The notes: a model not told the origin generated them from the sequence alone. A stretch of DNA of 64,000 nucleotides from Bradyrhizobium sp. dw_78 (GCF_018449525.1 NZ_JAAVUS010000003.1:1-64000), one strand, 5' to 3'. Numbered from the stretch's first letter, positions 45,590 through 54,837 are shown. Program-made: numbers and translations.

Positions 45590-46951
45590 ATGGAAGCCGC
45601 TCTAGCTTGGACAGACGCGCGACGTGCCCTCACGCTCATCAAGCGTGATGTTGCGCTGTGTTCGCGAGAGGGACGAACAAATACTTTATTCAACAGCGCG
45701 CGAAAGTTGAGGCAATTCGTCGACGGTGGATTCCTCAGCCCGGCTGAAGTTGAAGACACGATCTGGGAAGTTGCGGAAATGCATGAGCTTCGGGGCGAGC
45801 CTGGTTCCCAGACCGAAATGAGTATTGCGCACCTTATCCGCGAGGTGACGGCACCCGCGAGCCTCTACGATCCCGACATCGTTTCCGATGGGGAGGTCAT
45901 TACATTTCCAACGATTACCCCCAGCGATTGGAGTGGAAGCGCGCCTGAACCAAAGAAGTGGCTTGCCGAGCAGCGCATACCGAGCGGAGACGTCACGATA
46001 ATCGGGGCAGACGGTGGCTCCGGAAAAACGGAAATTGCTCTCCAGCTCGCGGTGGCAGTCTCCCAGAAACTGGGCAACTGGCTCGGTTGTGCCGTTGATG
46101 CCGGTCAAGTGCTATTCTTGAGTGCAGAAGAACCGGAAGACGATATCAGAATACGAGTGAATCGAATTTGTCATCAGTACTGCATCAATCCGGATACAAT
46201 TCGCGACCTGCATTTCCGATTCCCTGACCTCGATGCCACGCTACTGATTGATGTCGATGTGAGTTCATCGGGAATAAGGAAAACCAATCTTTTCAGGTCG
46301 ATGGAGGGGTGGGTTCGGAGCCACGGGCCTGCTCTCGTCATAATCGACGCCGTTGCAGCCGTCTTTGGAGCAGATAACGTCTCGCGAAAGCAGGTGCGTG
46401 CGTTCATAGCAGCCTTGAGGAAGATCGCTCACGAGACCGGAGCCGCTTTTTTGCTTCTCGATCATCCAAGCGTTCGCGGGATGCGTGATCAAACCGGAAC
46501 CGTCGGGTCTGTGGACTGGAACAATGCCGTCAGGTCGCGGATGTACCTGACAACAGATAGGCGCGATCCAGATGCTCGAACACTTGAGATCATGAAAGCA
46601 AACGGTGGCAAACGGGGCGAGAAGATTAGCTTGCGCTGGACAGCGTACACTTTTGTGGTCGAGAGGATTGAGGCACCTCCACGGCATGTAGCTGCGGATG
46701 CAGTTGATGATATATTCCTAAGGCTGTTGGAAAAGTTCACAGCACGAGGGCGCCACGTATTTCCTCACAAGGGACGCGGTTTCGCTCCGAAAGAATTTGA
46801 GAGCCATCCCGACGCCGGTGGCATCAGCACGAGAGCTTTTGCTGCTTCCATGGACCGCCTACTTAGCACCGGCAAGATTGTAGCTGTACAGTCTGGACCG
46901 CCATCAAAGCGGGTAACCTACATAGCTATAGCAGGACCGAACAATGACTGA
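45590..46951 (+). CDS. RepA-like AAA ATPase of the mobile element
   Basis: The protein has 453 residues. Walker A is GADGGSGKT (139-147), AEEPEDDIRIRVNRI follows, and Walker B is ALVIIDAVAAVFG (about 242-255). LLDHPSVRGMRDQTGTVGSVDW is the RepA/KaiC-like hexameric helicase pattern (AAA_25). It is typical of plasmid and integrative-element replication genes next to an AlpA-like protein. The N-terminal 100 residues are unassigned. GATC-rich repeats follow directly. Confidence 0.8.
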   Translation: MEAALAWTDARRALTLIKRDVALCSREGRTNTLFNSARKLRQFVDGGFLSPAEVEDTIWEVAEMHELRGEPGSQTEMSIAHLIREVTAPASLYDPDIVSDGEVITFPTITPSDWSGSAPEPKKWLAEQRIPSGDVTIIGADGGSGKTEIALQLAVAVSQKLGNWLGCAVDAGQVLFLSAEEPEDDIRIRVNRICHQYCINPDTIRDLHFRFPDLDATLLIDVDVSSSGIRKTNLFRSMEGWVRSHGPALVIIDAVAAVFGADNVSRKQVRAFIAALRKIAHETGAAFLLLDHPSVRGMRDQTGTVGSVDWNNAVRSRMYLTTDRRDPDARTLEIMKANGGKRGEKISLRWTAYTFVVERIEAPPRHVAADAVDDIFLRLLEKFTARGRHVFPHKGRGFAPKEFESHPDAGGISTRAFAASMDRLLSTGKIVAVQSGPPSKRVTYIAIAGPNND

Positions 46952-46958
46952 ATTTCCC

Positions 46959-47059
46959 TTCGATCACCTCCGATCATTCAGAATCGGGCTTCGATCATCC
47001 TTCGGTCATCTATGCGATCGGGCTTCTATCTCATTTCAACCACCATTCGATCATCCTTC
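46959..47059. repeat. GATC-rich short repeats behind the RepA-like gene
   Basis: TTCGATCATCCTTC occurs exactly at 46990-47003 and 47046-47059. Related TTCGATCACC starts at 46959, and ATCGGGCTTC appears twice. Five GATC sites fall within 100 bases. The cluster could be an iteron-like origin for the element; no AT-rich stretch was identified. Confidence 0.4.
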
Positions 47060-47181
47060 TTCCTTTCCCCCAAACCCCCTTGATGGTCGAAGGTGCCCTT
47101 CGGGGCCTGTTGGCCCCTCTGACACCAACCGACCTTGACTTGCCGGTTCAGCAGATAGCCGCGAATAGCGAGGAAAGCCCT

Positions 47182-47628
47182 ATGCGCAAATACGCCGTGA
47201 AACCGCGAGGCCGTCCGTTTGGACCAGGAAATCCTGGGAAGCCGCTGGGCGCTCGCCACAAAATTACGCTCGCTGTTGAAGCCTTGTTGGATGGTGAGGC
47301 GGGCGCATTGACTCGGAAAGCGATTGAGCTCGCTTTGGCTGGCGACATTATTGCGCTCCGGCTCTGCCTAGATCGTATCGCGCCACTTAGGAGAGGACGT
47401 CCGGTGGCCATTTCGTTGCCTGACGTGAACAACTCTCAAGGCGTCGCCGACGCACTGGCCGCTGTCGTGACGGCCATGGGCGAAGGCTCGATCACGGCTG
47501 ACGAAGCATCCGCGATGTGCGCGATCATAGAGACCCGTCGACGCGCCATAGAGACTGTAGAATTGGAAGCTCGAATGGTCGCAATTGAGAAGCGGCTAAA
47601 ATCCGATGAATCGAAAACTCGAGAATAG
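47182..47628 (+). CDS. DUF5681 domain protein
   Basis: The ATG at 47182, behind GAGGAAAG, gives 148 residues; the frame opens further upstream at 47080. The start KPRGRPFGPGNPGKPLGARH is the DUF5681 signature, a basic Gly/Pro-rich stretch, followed by a helical region with DRIAPLRRGRPVAI. Such proteins are common beside integrases and phage packaging-like genes in alphaproteobacteria. The function is unknown. Confidence 0.8.
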   Translation: MRKYAVKPRGRPFGPGNPGKPLGARHKITLAVEALLDGEAGALTRKAIELALAGDIIALRLCLDRIAPLRRGRPVAISLPDVNNSQGVADALAAVVTAMGEGSITADEASAMCAIIETRRRAIETVELEARMVAIEKRLKSDESKTRE

Positions 47629-47956
47629 GTTGCGCGCCGCCGAGAAGCAGAGTACCGGCTCAGAACATGACCTTCACATCGTATACGTGAAAGGAGGGTT
47701 GGCCGGCGCTACCAGATGCGCAACGGCAAATGGTCAGCATTGGCCCCGGCTCACCGAAGAACTAATTGAGAACTTTGAAAAGAGAGTTATCGCAGAAGCG
47801 AGGAGTGTCGGCCTGAAAAACTTGGTAATAGGAGGATTATGTTTGTGCTGTTGGAAAGAGCCAGCTAGCTTTGAAGCTTACCTTGCTGGCCCTGATTTTC
47901 CTGAAGCGCCACCGGCGGAAATGGCTAATCGGCACTCATTAAGCCTTCGCATGTAG
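47606..47956 (+). CDS. Hypothetical protein paired with DUF5681
   Basis: The protein has 116 residues and begins inside the end of the DUF5681 gene (23-base overlap), implying translational coupling. The N-terminal LENRLRAAEKQ is coiled-coil-like. Two cysteines lie in the LCLCCWKE block. I recognise no domain. It appears to be a regular partner of DUF5681 genes by my recollection only. Confidence 0.6.
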   Translation: MNRKLENRLRAAEKQSTGSEHDLHIVYVKGGLAGATRCATANGQHWPRLTEELIENFEKRVIAEARSVGLKNLVIGGLCLCCWKEPASFEAYLAGPDFPEAPPAEMANRHSLSLRM

Positions 47957-48112
47957 TCGACGTCCCTTAACATCGCGCGAGCGGACTGACGCTCAAAATA
48001 GCCCCACTTGTCGTCCAGTGCTGATTCCGCGTTTCGTCAATCAAAGTCTGTTGCAACTAATAGGGATTGTGAAGTACGTTGTACTCTCGCTTTTCGTGTG
48101 TTGCAGGACATC

Positions 48113-50008
48113 ATGATTACGAAGTGGTCGATTGAAAATTTCAAATCATTTCGCAACAAGACTGATATCGAGTTGGCCCCGATTACTGTCTTCGCGGGAG
48201 CGAATAGCAGCGGGAAGAGCACAATCATCCAAAGCATCCTTCTTATGAAGCAGACCGTTCAATACGCTCCGCCTACAAGGGCGCTAGCGCTGAACGGTCC
48301 GATGCTCAAGCTGGGCAAATTCAGCGATGTGAAAAATGCAGCCTCTGATCAGGACTTTATCGGAATCGGTTGGGAGATCGAGCTGGCCGATAGCGACCGA
48401 CTTCTCTTTCGCAATGCGATTGGCACAGCGTTCCAGCCCTCTCGTCTTTGGGGCAGAACATCGGTCTCTCAAGTGGCGGGCAGCTTCTCGTGGGAAGTGC
48501 CGGCGGATACGGAGATCGGGCCGGGAGGACTTGGAACGCCGGAAGCTTTGCTGCAGTTGCAACCCAAGCTAGCAACATCGTTTCTCCGTGTTAGTGGTAG
48601 CGACGATCCATCGGAAAAGAATCGGTTCATTAAACTTCGAAGGAGAGAGGCCGAGTCTGAAATCGGCGATGACTCGGGATTTGCTTTCATTGTCCCAGAG
48701 GTCGACACAGCTTCGTCCCAGGAAATGCTGGCAGCGAAGCCAGATGGACAAATCGTAGGAGCTGGCCCAAGGCACTTTTTCCCTGGTCAGGTTCTCGTCA
48801 AATTTGACGGGGCCATGGAAAAGGCATTTCGCGTCGCCATCGCGCTCTGCGCGGAAGATATGTACCGGTACAGGTCTCCCAATCTACTAAACGTCAAGGT
48901 GCCGTACGCAGTCGTTCAACTTTTCCAACAAAAGGTCCCAACGAACCTGGGTAAAAACGTCGGCGGCGCCCTTATGCGCGTGCCTTCAGATGAGCTTATC
49001 ACCGTCGAGCACCTCTCAGACTTGCTTATACATGCGATGGCAAGTGTAGAAGCGCATCGCGCGCGTACAGGACAACAGGCGAAGTTCAACTTTCTCGACA
49101 TACGACCGCTGGTGACGAACCTGCTCTTTGAGTATTTCAAAGACCAAGACGACGTCCAAAGGGATGCCGTCGAGCCCCAAATTCCTCGGCTAATATATGA
49201 AGGAGCCGAGCAGGCTACCGCATATTTCATTGCTGCCGTACGGTACCTCGGCCCACTGCGAGACGAGCCGCGCCCGATCTACCCGCTAGAGGCGTTAGCG
49301 AATCCGACTGAGGTAGGTTACAAGGGTGAGCATACTGCAGCTGTGTTAGAGCTGCATCGAGATCGCCGAATCCGCTATTTGCCCAGTAATTTCCTGGAGG
49401 CCAAAGGCGATCGTAGGCTCAGACTCGCAACTTTACACGATGCAGTTGTGGATTGGCTGCAATACGTGGGCGTTGCCAGCGAGATACGCACCTCGGACAG
49501 CGGAAAATTCGGCCACGAAATCCAGGTGCAAACGCCTGGTGTGCCCCAATTCCACGATCTAACCAATGTCGGCGTGGGTGTAAGCCAAGTTCTTCCAATC
49601 ATCGTTATGGCCTTGTTAGCAGAACCTCCGACACTTCTGATATTTGAACAACCGGAATTGCATTTGCATCCGAAGGTTCAAGCGCGTTTGGCGGACTTCT
49701 TTTTATCTGTTGCGTTGTCGGGAAAACAATGTCTGTTGGAGACGCATAGCGAATACCTCGTAGAGCGGTTTCGGCTTCGCATTGCGCAAGCCGAAGGGGA
49801 CAGCATGACGAGGATAGTGAAGCTATACTTCACCGAAAGGAAGGAAGGAGACACGTCGTGCCGCCCGGTAGCAGTCACAAAGTACGGTGCCGTCCCCGAG
49901 TGGCCGAGAGACTTCTTCGATCAATCGCAAATTGAAGCCGAACAAATTATCCAGGCGGCACGAGCCAAGCGTCGTAGGGAAAAAGACTCTGCCGGTGACC
50001 AGGAATGA
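48113..50008 (+). CDS. AAA ATPase with DUF3696 C-terminus (OLD-like, candidate defence)
   Basis: The ATG at 48113 gives 631 residues starting MITKWSIENFKSFRNKTDIE, the usual ABC-type start; the frame opens earlier at 48008. Walker A is GANSSGKS (29-36). Near the C-terminus are FEQPELHLHP (about 511-523, Walker B and D-loop) and LETHSEYLVERF. The end, KYGAVPEWPRDFFDQSQIE, is the DUF3696 mark. No TOPRIM nuclease is fused. It overlaps the next gene by ATGA. Such ATPases drive anti-phage modules with a second effector gene. The low-GC island setting supports that use here. Confidence 0.85.
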   Translation: MITKWSIENFKSFRNKTDIELAPITVFAGANSSGKSTIIQSILLMKQTVQYAPPTRALALNGPMLKLGKFSDVKNAASDQDFIGIGWEIELADSDRLLFRNAIGTAFQPSRLWGRTSVSQVAGSFSWEVPADTEIGPGGLGTPEALLQLQPKLATSFLRVSGSDDPSEKNRFIKLRRREAESEIGDDSGFAFIVPEVDTASSQEMLAAKPDGQIVGAGPRHFFPGQVLVKFDGAMEKAFRVAIALCAEDMYRYRSPNLLNVKVPYAVVQLFQQKVPTNLGKNVGGALMRVPSDELITVEHLSDLLIHAMASVEAHRARTGQQAKFNFLDIRPLVTNLLFEYFKDQDDVQRDAVEPQIPRLIYEGAEQATAYFIAAVRYLGPLRDEPRPIYPLEALANPTEVGYKGEHTAAVLELHRDRRIRYLPSNFLEAKGDRRLRLATLHDAVVDWLQYVGVASEIRTSDSGKFGHEIQVQTPGVPQFHDLTNVGVGVSQVLPIIVMALLAEPPTLLIFEQPELHLHPKVQARLADFFLSVALSGKQCLLETHSEYLVERFRLRIAQAEGDSMTRIVKLYFTERKEGDTSCRPVAVTKYGAVPEWPRDFFDQSQIEAEQIIQAARAKRRREKDSAGDQE

Positions 50009-51078
50009 TCGCAGTTGTAATTGAGCCTGCATTGCTGGCAGTACCGCCAGTTGCGAATTCAGAGGATGAAGTGGAATCGATCATCGATCGTCTCGCTACT
50101 TGGTCTGCTTATGCCGTGCGAGGTAGCGTCCTCAAAGTTGCACAGATGACGGAGACAGCTGAGATTTTGGGGGAGACAAACTGTTTTCCATCTGGCCCCA
50201 ACGTTCATTCGTTGCTGGAGATGTACAATCTCAATCAAGTGTACACGCCTAACGAAGTAACTCGTTTGATAAATACAATTATCGAGCGGGCAATTCTCGT
50301 AAAGCATCTTACGGGCTTTGAGGTGCAGGCCTGTGAAACAGAAGACATTCACGTCGAAGAGTTTCAAGACCCACGATTAGCGGCATCAAGTGCTAACGCT
50401 TTTGCGACAGTCGGATCGGGCATCAACACGGAAGGCGTCTTTCTTGCAACGGCGTCTCCAGGAGACGGGGCGACCCGCCGTTTTAGGGGAACGGTCAAGG
50501 GAATCGATTTGGACCCATCCGCTGAGCTTGCAATTGAAATCCCCTTCGTTGTTGATAGCGAGGTTCCGATTGCGCAAGGACCGAGCTGTGTATACGAGGC
50601 GATAAGCTCTTCGAACTTATGGGACAAGGCTCAGGAAGCGATAGATATTCATTCCGCAATCGCGCTTAAGATGTTGGAAATTTCGAATGCATCGCGCGGG
50701 GGTTTGCAACTTGATCAATTACCGGAATTTTGTATCGGCAGCGGATTCTTCGAATCGTTGAGCGCTTGCCAGGCTGGACCAGAATCGCGGTTTGGTGACA
50801 CGGTTCTGGAAAGCTGCGCTAGGGTCGTCTTGGGCACGCCGAAAAGCAGTTTGGACCCATTCATGAAGGGCGCGCGGTCAAAATCCACAGATCAGTGGGA
50901 GAGAAAGCGGGATAGCGCCCTGGCCTTTCGAACGCATGTTACCAAGTCACGAGAGGCTTTGAGGTTGATATTCTGGCGAACAACGAATGGACTCATCGAA
51001 TTTGCGAACGTCGCCGTACACGATGATCTGACGTTATTGGAAGGGGAAGCGGCGACGGTAGTCGGAAGGTCGTGGTAG
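50005..51078 (+). CDS. Unknown partner of the DUF3696 ATPase
   Basis: The protein has 357 residues and is translationally coupled to the ATPase (ATGA overlap), so it is very likely its functional partner. There is no signal peptide or membrane segment. An N-terminal helical part (about 20-110), a beta-rich middle, and a C-terminal segment with RLIFWRTTNGLIEFANVAVH are visible. I see no nuclease, protease or toxin motif that I can name. It is the less known half of a probable two-gene system. Confidence 0.75.
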   Translation: MIAVVIEPALLAVPPVANSEDEVESIIDRLATWSAYAVRGSVLKVAQMTETAEILGETNCFPSGPNVHSLLEMYNLNQVYTPNEVTRLINTIIERAILVKHLTGFEVQACETEDIHVEEFQDPRLAASSANAFATVGSGINTEGVFLATASPGDGATRRFRGTVKGIDLDPSAELAIEIPFVVDSEVPIAQGPSCVYEAISSSNLWDKAQEAIDIHSAIALKMLEISNASRGGLQLDQLPEFCIGSGFFESLSACQAGPESRFGDTVLESCARVVLGTPKSSLDPFMKGARSKSTDQWERKRDSALAFRTHVTKSREALRLIFWRTTNGLIEFANVAVHDDLTLLEGEAATVVGRSW

Positions 51079-51388
51079 CTGCTTATTGTTTTCGCGGGGG
51101 ACGCCCTGGGCCAATAGCTCGGGCACTATAGCATTGCCTAAACTGACAAAAGCGAAGTCCCGGACATAGAGAAGACTGCGGAACGCCACACTTTTATCGG
51201 GGCATAGACTCGCTACGATCAAAAGAAGAATCAAGGATTATAAGTAGATCGTTTGAACTAAGGGTCGCCAAGATAGAACGGGTCTTGGGCCAATCCGGAC
51301 ACAGGATACAGGAATTTCACCTCGGCGGTGGACTGGAGCCCGGTGTGGCCAAACGTGCAACATTTGATGGAATCCACTTACAAAGAAA

Positions 51389-51598
51389 TTGGGCGAATCC
51401 TTTGAGGCGTTGTGTGAGCGGGCGCGAAAGGCCGCAATAGAGGCGAAAGCCAAGTTTTTGGTTTTCGGAGGCCTACCGGCTGACCCAGTCGAACCCGGTC
51501 AGGAGGAAGCTATCAAGGCCGCCGCATCGGCTATGCGCGATGAGCTTGATGTCGAAGATGGGTCGATGACGGCGACGCTGCGCTGGATCGGAATTTGA
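51389..51598 (+). CDS. Possible small hypothetical protein
   Basis: The 51,079-51,699 gap contains one plausible coding stretch of 69 residues from a TTG. It has an Ala/Glu-rich helix (FEALCERARKAAIEAKAKF) and an acidic end, and no strong ribosome site. Antisense frames there look like noise. It may be a gene remnant. Confidence 0.3.
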   Translation: MGESFEALCERARKAAIEAKAKFLVFGGLPADPVEPGQEEAIKAAASAMRDELDVEDGSMTATLRWIGI

Positions 51599-51699
51599 TC
51601 CGAAGTAGACCAAACGCTGGTGTCGCCGGAGCGTGACTTCCGAGCTTGACCACAGGCGGCCCTTCATATCTGTTCGCACCTCTCGCAACGGTATCAACG

Positions 51700-52389
51700 C
51701 TATCTTGCCATTAGTTCAGCAAACCGCATGCCAAGCCTGGCCCAAATGGCATGCACCTTGTCTGGGCCGCCCGCATTTTTAGTGCCCCAACTCCCTGTAT
51801 GCGGCACGCCGTAGATTTCGGCTCCATTCTCGTGTTCGATATGCGCGTTAGGCAACGACACTTCGCTTAATTTACTTAGCCGCTGACCGAAAGCGCGCTG
51901 AACTGCGTTAAATGTTGTTTGCCCCAGACAAAGCACCATGCGAGGCCGAATTATCTCAATTTGTGGAAGAGTGTACGTTTTCGCGCAATATGCTAGGTCT
52001 TCAAGCGGAATAGCGGCGCTGATGGAGCCCGGCTTGATGAAAACAAACACGTTGGTCGCATAGATGTCTGCAAATTCCAGATCGAAATGCTTTTTGAGAA
52101 GCCCCTTCAAGGTTCTGTTTGTCGGAAGATTAGCGTCGTGCCCGCAGCGCTTTCGCTCCTCTTTCTGCACCGAACTGTTCCATTTTGGAGATTTTAGCGT
52201 TTCTGCCGATGACCAGTCTTGGGCCACGATCATTAAGTCGGCTTGCAAGTTGCAGGCCGATATAGTCCAGGGGGTTATCCAGTCACCATCGTAAAAGCCG
52301 TCATCGAAGTCAGAGAGAGCATGGTACTTTGGATTTCTATCCTGCTTTCGTAGTAAGATTAAATCGGCGAGGGCTTCGTTCTTTTCCAC
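51700..52389 (-). CDS. Uracil-DNA-glycosylase-superfamily protein
   Basis: The protein has 229 residues. QADLMIVAQDWSS is the first UDG-like motif, QIEIIRPRMVLCLGQTTF the conserved inner strand of family 4/5-type enzymes, and VPHTGSWG stands where these enzymes have their His loop. Active UDGs excise uracil from DNA. Here the catalytic residues are not clearly canonical, so it may act on another base or only bind. It sits in the island between the ATPase module and the Sel1 gene. Confidence 0.7.
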   Translation of the reverse strand: MEKNEALADLILLRKQDRNPKYHALSDFDDGFYDGDWITPWTISACNLQADLMIVAQDWSSAETLKSPKWNSSVQKEERKRCGHDANLPTNRTLKGLLKKHFDLEFADIYATNVFVFIKPGSISAAIPLEDLAYCAKTYTLPQIEIIRPRMVLCLGQTTFNAVQRAFGQRLSKLSEVSLPNAHIEHENGAEIYGVPHTGSWGTKNAGGPDKVHAIWARLGMRFAELMAR

Positions 52390-52527
52390 TTAAGTAACCT
52401 CCGAAGGTTTGTACTCGCGTCGATTATCATGGTGCTACGTCGGCTCACGGGCATTCTAAGCCGTATATCCCGAGATCGGGTTGGCCGAAACCATTACCGA
52501 GACTGTGATGCTCATCGCCAAACCACG

Positions 52528-54468
52528 CTACCTCACCTCATTCCATACTGGTGTCGTCTTTTTCATACATACAAATTTTGAAAATTCTGGACGAAGCAAC
52601 ACGCCGCTTTTGTTGGATCGGTCGGCTTGATGTTTGCATTTGATCGGATCAGTGTATTCGGGAAAGCCGGAGGGCGAACAATCGGTTTGTTGTGTCCCAA
52701 AAGAGGCGCACAGAAAGATCGCAAAATGCGTGTACGTCCCATCAGCATTCGTAGGTTCAGCGGGGGCGGGCGATTGCTCTTTCAGGACGTTATAAACGAT
52801 GGCGAGAACGGTTTGGGCGTTCGGATATTTTTGATCAGCGGCCTCGCGAAGGTACTTAATGCCTTCTGGGATATCTGGTTTCACGCCTTGGCCTGTAGCG
52901 TATCCAACGCCAATATGAAATTGCGCACTATCAAGCCCTTGATCGGCGGCGAGTAGATACCATTTCATCGCCTCGGCTAAATTCGGCCTTACGCCCTCAC
53001 CTTTGGCATACATTTCCGCCATGTTGTTTTGGGCTTTCGCATCACCTTGGTCGGCGGCCTTCCGATACCAATTGGCTGCTTCCGTATAATCCTTCGTAAC
53101 ACCCTGACCGTCCTCGTACATGGAGCCAAGGATGTTTTGAGAATAGGCGTCACCTTTGTCAGCCGCTTTGCGAAGCCATTTCATAGCCTCACCATAATTC
53201 CGGGGCGTACCCTCGCCCAAATAAGACATACTCCCGAGATTTTTCTGCGCGGCGACGTCTCCTTGATCGGCTGCACTGTGAAACCACTTTATTGCTTCAG
53301 CATAATTCTGAGCCACGCCGTAGCCGGCGTAGTACATAAATCCTAAGCTGCTCTGACCGCTTGCATTTCCTTGGTCAGCAGATTTCCGGTACCATTTCAG
53401 GGCTTCCGCATAGTTTTGAACAACGCCTCTGCCATCAAAATACATGGTACCGAGATTGTGTTGGGCAATATCATTTCCTTGATCGGAAGCCTTCTGATAC
53501 CACTTGATCGCCTCAGCATAGTCCGCCGGGATGCCTTGGCCTTTTTCGAACATTGCGCCAATATTGTTTTGCGCTTCGGAATCGCCACTGTCGGCGGCCA
53601 TGTGATACCACTTATGAGCTTTGCCGTAGTCTTTCGCTACGCCATCGCCGAGATAGTAACGTGCTCCAAGTTGTTTTTGCGCGAGAACGAGCCCTTGGTT
53701 TGCAGCCAACTGATACCACTGAATGGCCTGCTCAATATCTTTCGGAACGCCTTGGCCGTTCGCATACATGATGCCCAAATTGAACCGTGCGACAGCGTGG
53801 CCTTGATCAGCGGCTTTTCGATATTGAGCTAATGCCGCTGCAAAGTCGCCGCCCTTTGAGTAAGCGCGGCCAAGTTGGTACGATAAGCGACTGCTGTTTG
53901 GATACTTCTGAACAGCTATTTTGCACGCCGGGATAGCGATGGAAGAATCGATCGCCTCGAATGCGAATCCCCGAGATTTATGCTGAATATCCAGATCGCT
54001 GGCGGCATAAGTATCGCAATCAGTAACGGGGGCATCTTGTTCGTTGCTATTTTCAGCGGATATCGTAGCAGATTCACTAGCCGCCGACGCTGGCTTCGAA
54101 TTGGCGACTGAACTGCTAATTTCGCCCGCGTTTTCCGTTGTTTTTTGTGGTCCATGATTTTGCGATGCGACGAACAAACCGCCGATGATTAGTAATAAAC
54201 TAGGCGAGGTCGCTATGCCTACTATCGACAAAACAACCCCTAGAACTGAAACAGCAACGCCAGATAGATTTAACGCAGTCGTCCCCCTCAGCACACCTAT
54301 CAAACTGAAGAAGATAGCGATGGGAACGAACACAATGCCTAGGGTGAAAACTCCTAGAACCGCAAAAATGCACGCCAATATTCCGGCTAGAACCCCACTA
54401 TGTCGACGTCTGTCTTTTCTGACCGCCTGTTGAACGGCTAATTGAATGTCTCGTTGATAATCACTCAT
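52528..54468 (-). CDS. Membrane-anchored Sel1-repeat protein
   Basis: The protein has 646 residues. Two hydrophobic segments at about 25-95 resemble a DUF4190-like anchor (FTLGIVFVPIAIFFSLIGVL). A linker follows, then about ten Sel1 repeats of 36 residues (about 195-560, consensus YRKAADQGDAxAQNNLGxMY). The repeats show as about 108-bp periodicity in the DNA. Such arrays are protein-interaction scaffolds. The position beside defence genes makes a host or phage sensing role possible, but that is inference. It is divergent from an XRE regulator. Confidence 0.85.
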   Translation of the reverse strand: MSDYQRDIQLAVQQAVRKDRRRHSGVLAGILACIFAVLGVFTLGIVFVPIAIFFSLIGVLRGTTALNLSGVAVSVLGVVLSIVGIATSPSLLLIIGGLFVASQNHGPQKTTENAGEISSSVANSKPASAASESATISAENSNEQDAPVTDCDTYAASDLDIQHKSRGFAFEAIDSSIAIPACKIAVQKYPNSSRLSYQLGRAYSKGGDFAAALAQYRKAADQGHAVARFNLGIMYANGQGVPKDIEQAIQWYQLAANQGLVLAQKQLGARYYLGDGVAKDYGKAHKWYHMAADSGDSEAQNNIGAMFEKGQGIPADYAEAIKWYQKASDQGNDIAQHNLGTMYFDGRGVVQNYAEALKWYRKSADQGNASGQSSLGFMYYAGYGVAQNYAEAIKWFHSAADQGDVAAQKNLGSMSYLGEGTPRNYGEAMKWLRKAADKGDAYSQNILGSMYEDGQGVTKDYTEAANWYRKAADQGDAKAQNNMAEMYAKGEGVRPNLAEAMKWYLLAADQGLDSAQFHIGVGYATGQGVKPDIPEGIKYLREAADQKYPNAQTVLAIVYNVLKEQSPAPAEPTNADGTYTHFAIFLCASFGTQQTDCSPSGFPEYTDPIKCKHQADRSNKSGVLLRPEFSKFVCMKKTTPVWNEVR

Positions 54469-54552
54469 GAAATCCTCTCTCGGACGGAGATAGTTGAAGA
54501 TCGGATCGCCGATGACAAGCAGCCGAGCTCGTCCGAAGCGTTACTGATGCGT

Positions 54553-54564
54553 GTATTATAATAC
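54553..54564. promoter_or_regulatory. Palindromic promoter element between Sel1 and XRE genes
   Basis: GTATTATAATAC is a perfect 12-base palindrome that contains TATAAT on both strands, 37 bases before the XRE start. It could be a -10 box for either divergent gene and a binding site for the XRE protein. Confidence 0.4.
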
Positions 54565-54600
54565 GTCGCAATTAAATGCACATCCTGTCCGATTGCGCGC

Positions 54601-54837
54601 ATGGCGGAAGACGTGCGCAAACTGGTCGGGAGGAATGTCAGGCGGCTGCGGCTGCTCGCTGGCATTTCTCAAGCCGAGCTTGCTAATCGGATGGGAGTTG
54701 ATCGGGGCTATATTAGTGGCCTTGAGCTGGGTCAACGGAACCCTACCATCGTGACCTTGTGGCACCTCAGCAAAGCGCTTGGCGTCAAGGTCAAATCGTT
54801 TTTCGACGGAGGCAGGCAGGGCCGCCGAAAGGCCTGA
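54601..54837 (+). CDS. XRE-family helix-turn-helix regulator
   Basis: The protein has 78 residues. The Cro/CI-type HTH is VGRNVRRLRLLAGISQAEL, ANRMGVDRGYISGLELGQRN, then PTIVTLWHLSKALGV. There is nothing beyond the DNA-binding domain except a basic tail. Such short regulators serve as controllers of restriction-modification or toxin genes. The hsd operon begins about 640 bases downstream. Confidence 0.9.
   Translation: MAEDVRKLVGRNVRRLRLLAGISQAELANRMGVDRGYISGLELGQRNPTIVTLWHLSKALGVKVKSFFDGGRQGRRKA

Noticed and set aside
46944..47138. 64-residue frame overlapping the end of the RepA-like gene
   Set aside because: The translation follows the GATC repeats and is Pro/Ser/Phe-rich without a domain. 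It is more likely repeat DNA read by chance.
51034..51453. Two small minus-strand frames behind the ATPase partner gene
   Set aside because: Low-complexity translations without start signals; one overlaps the end of the partner gene.
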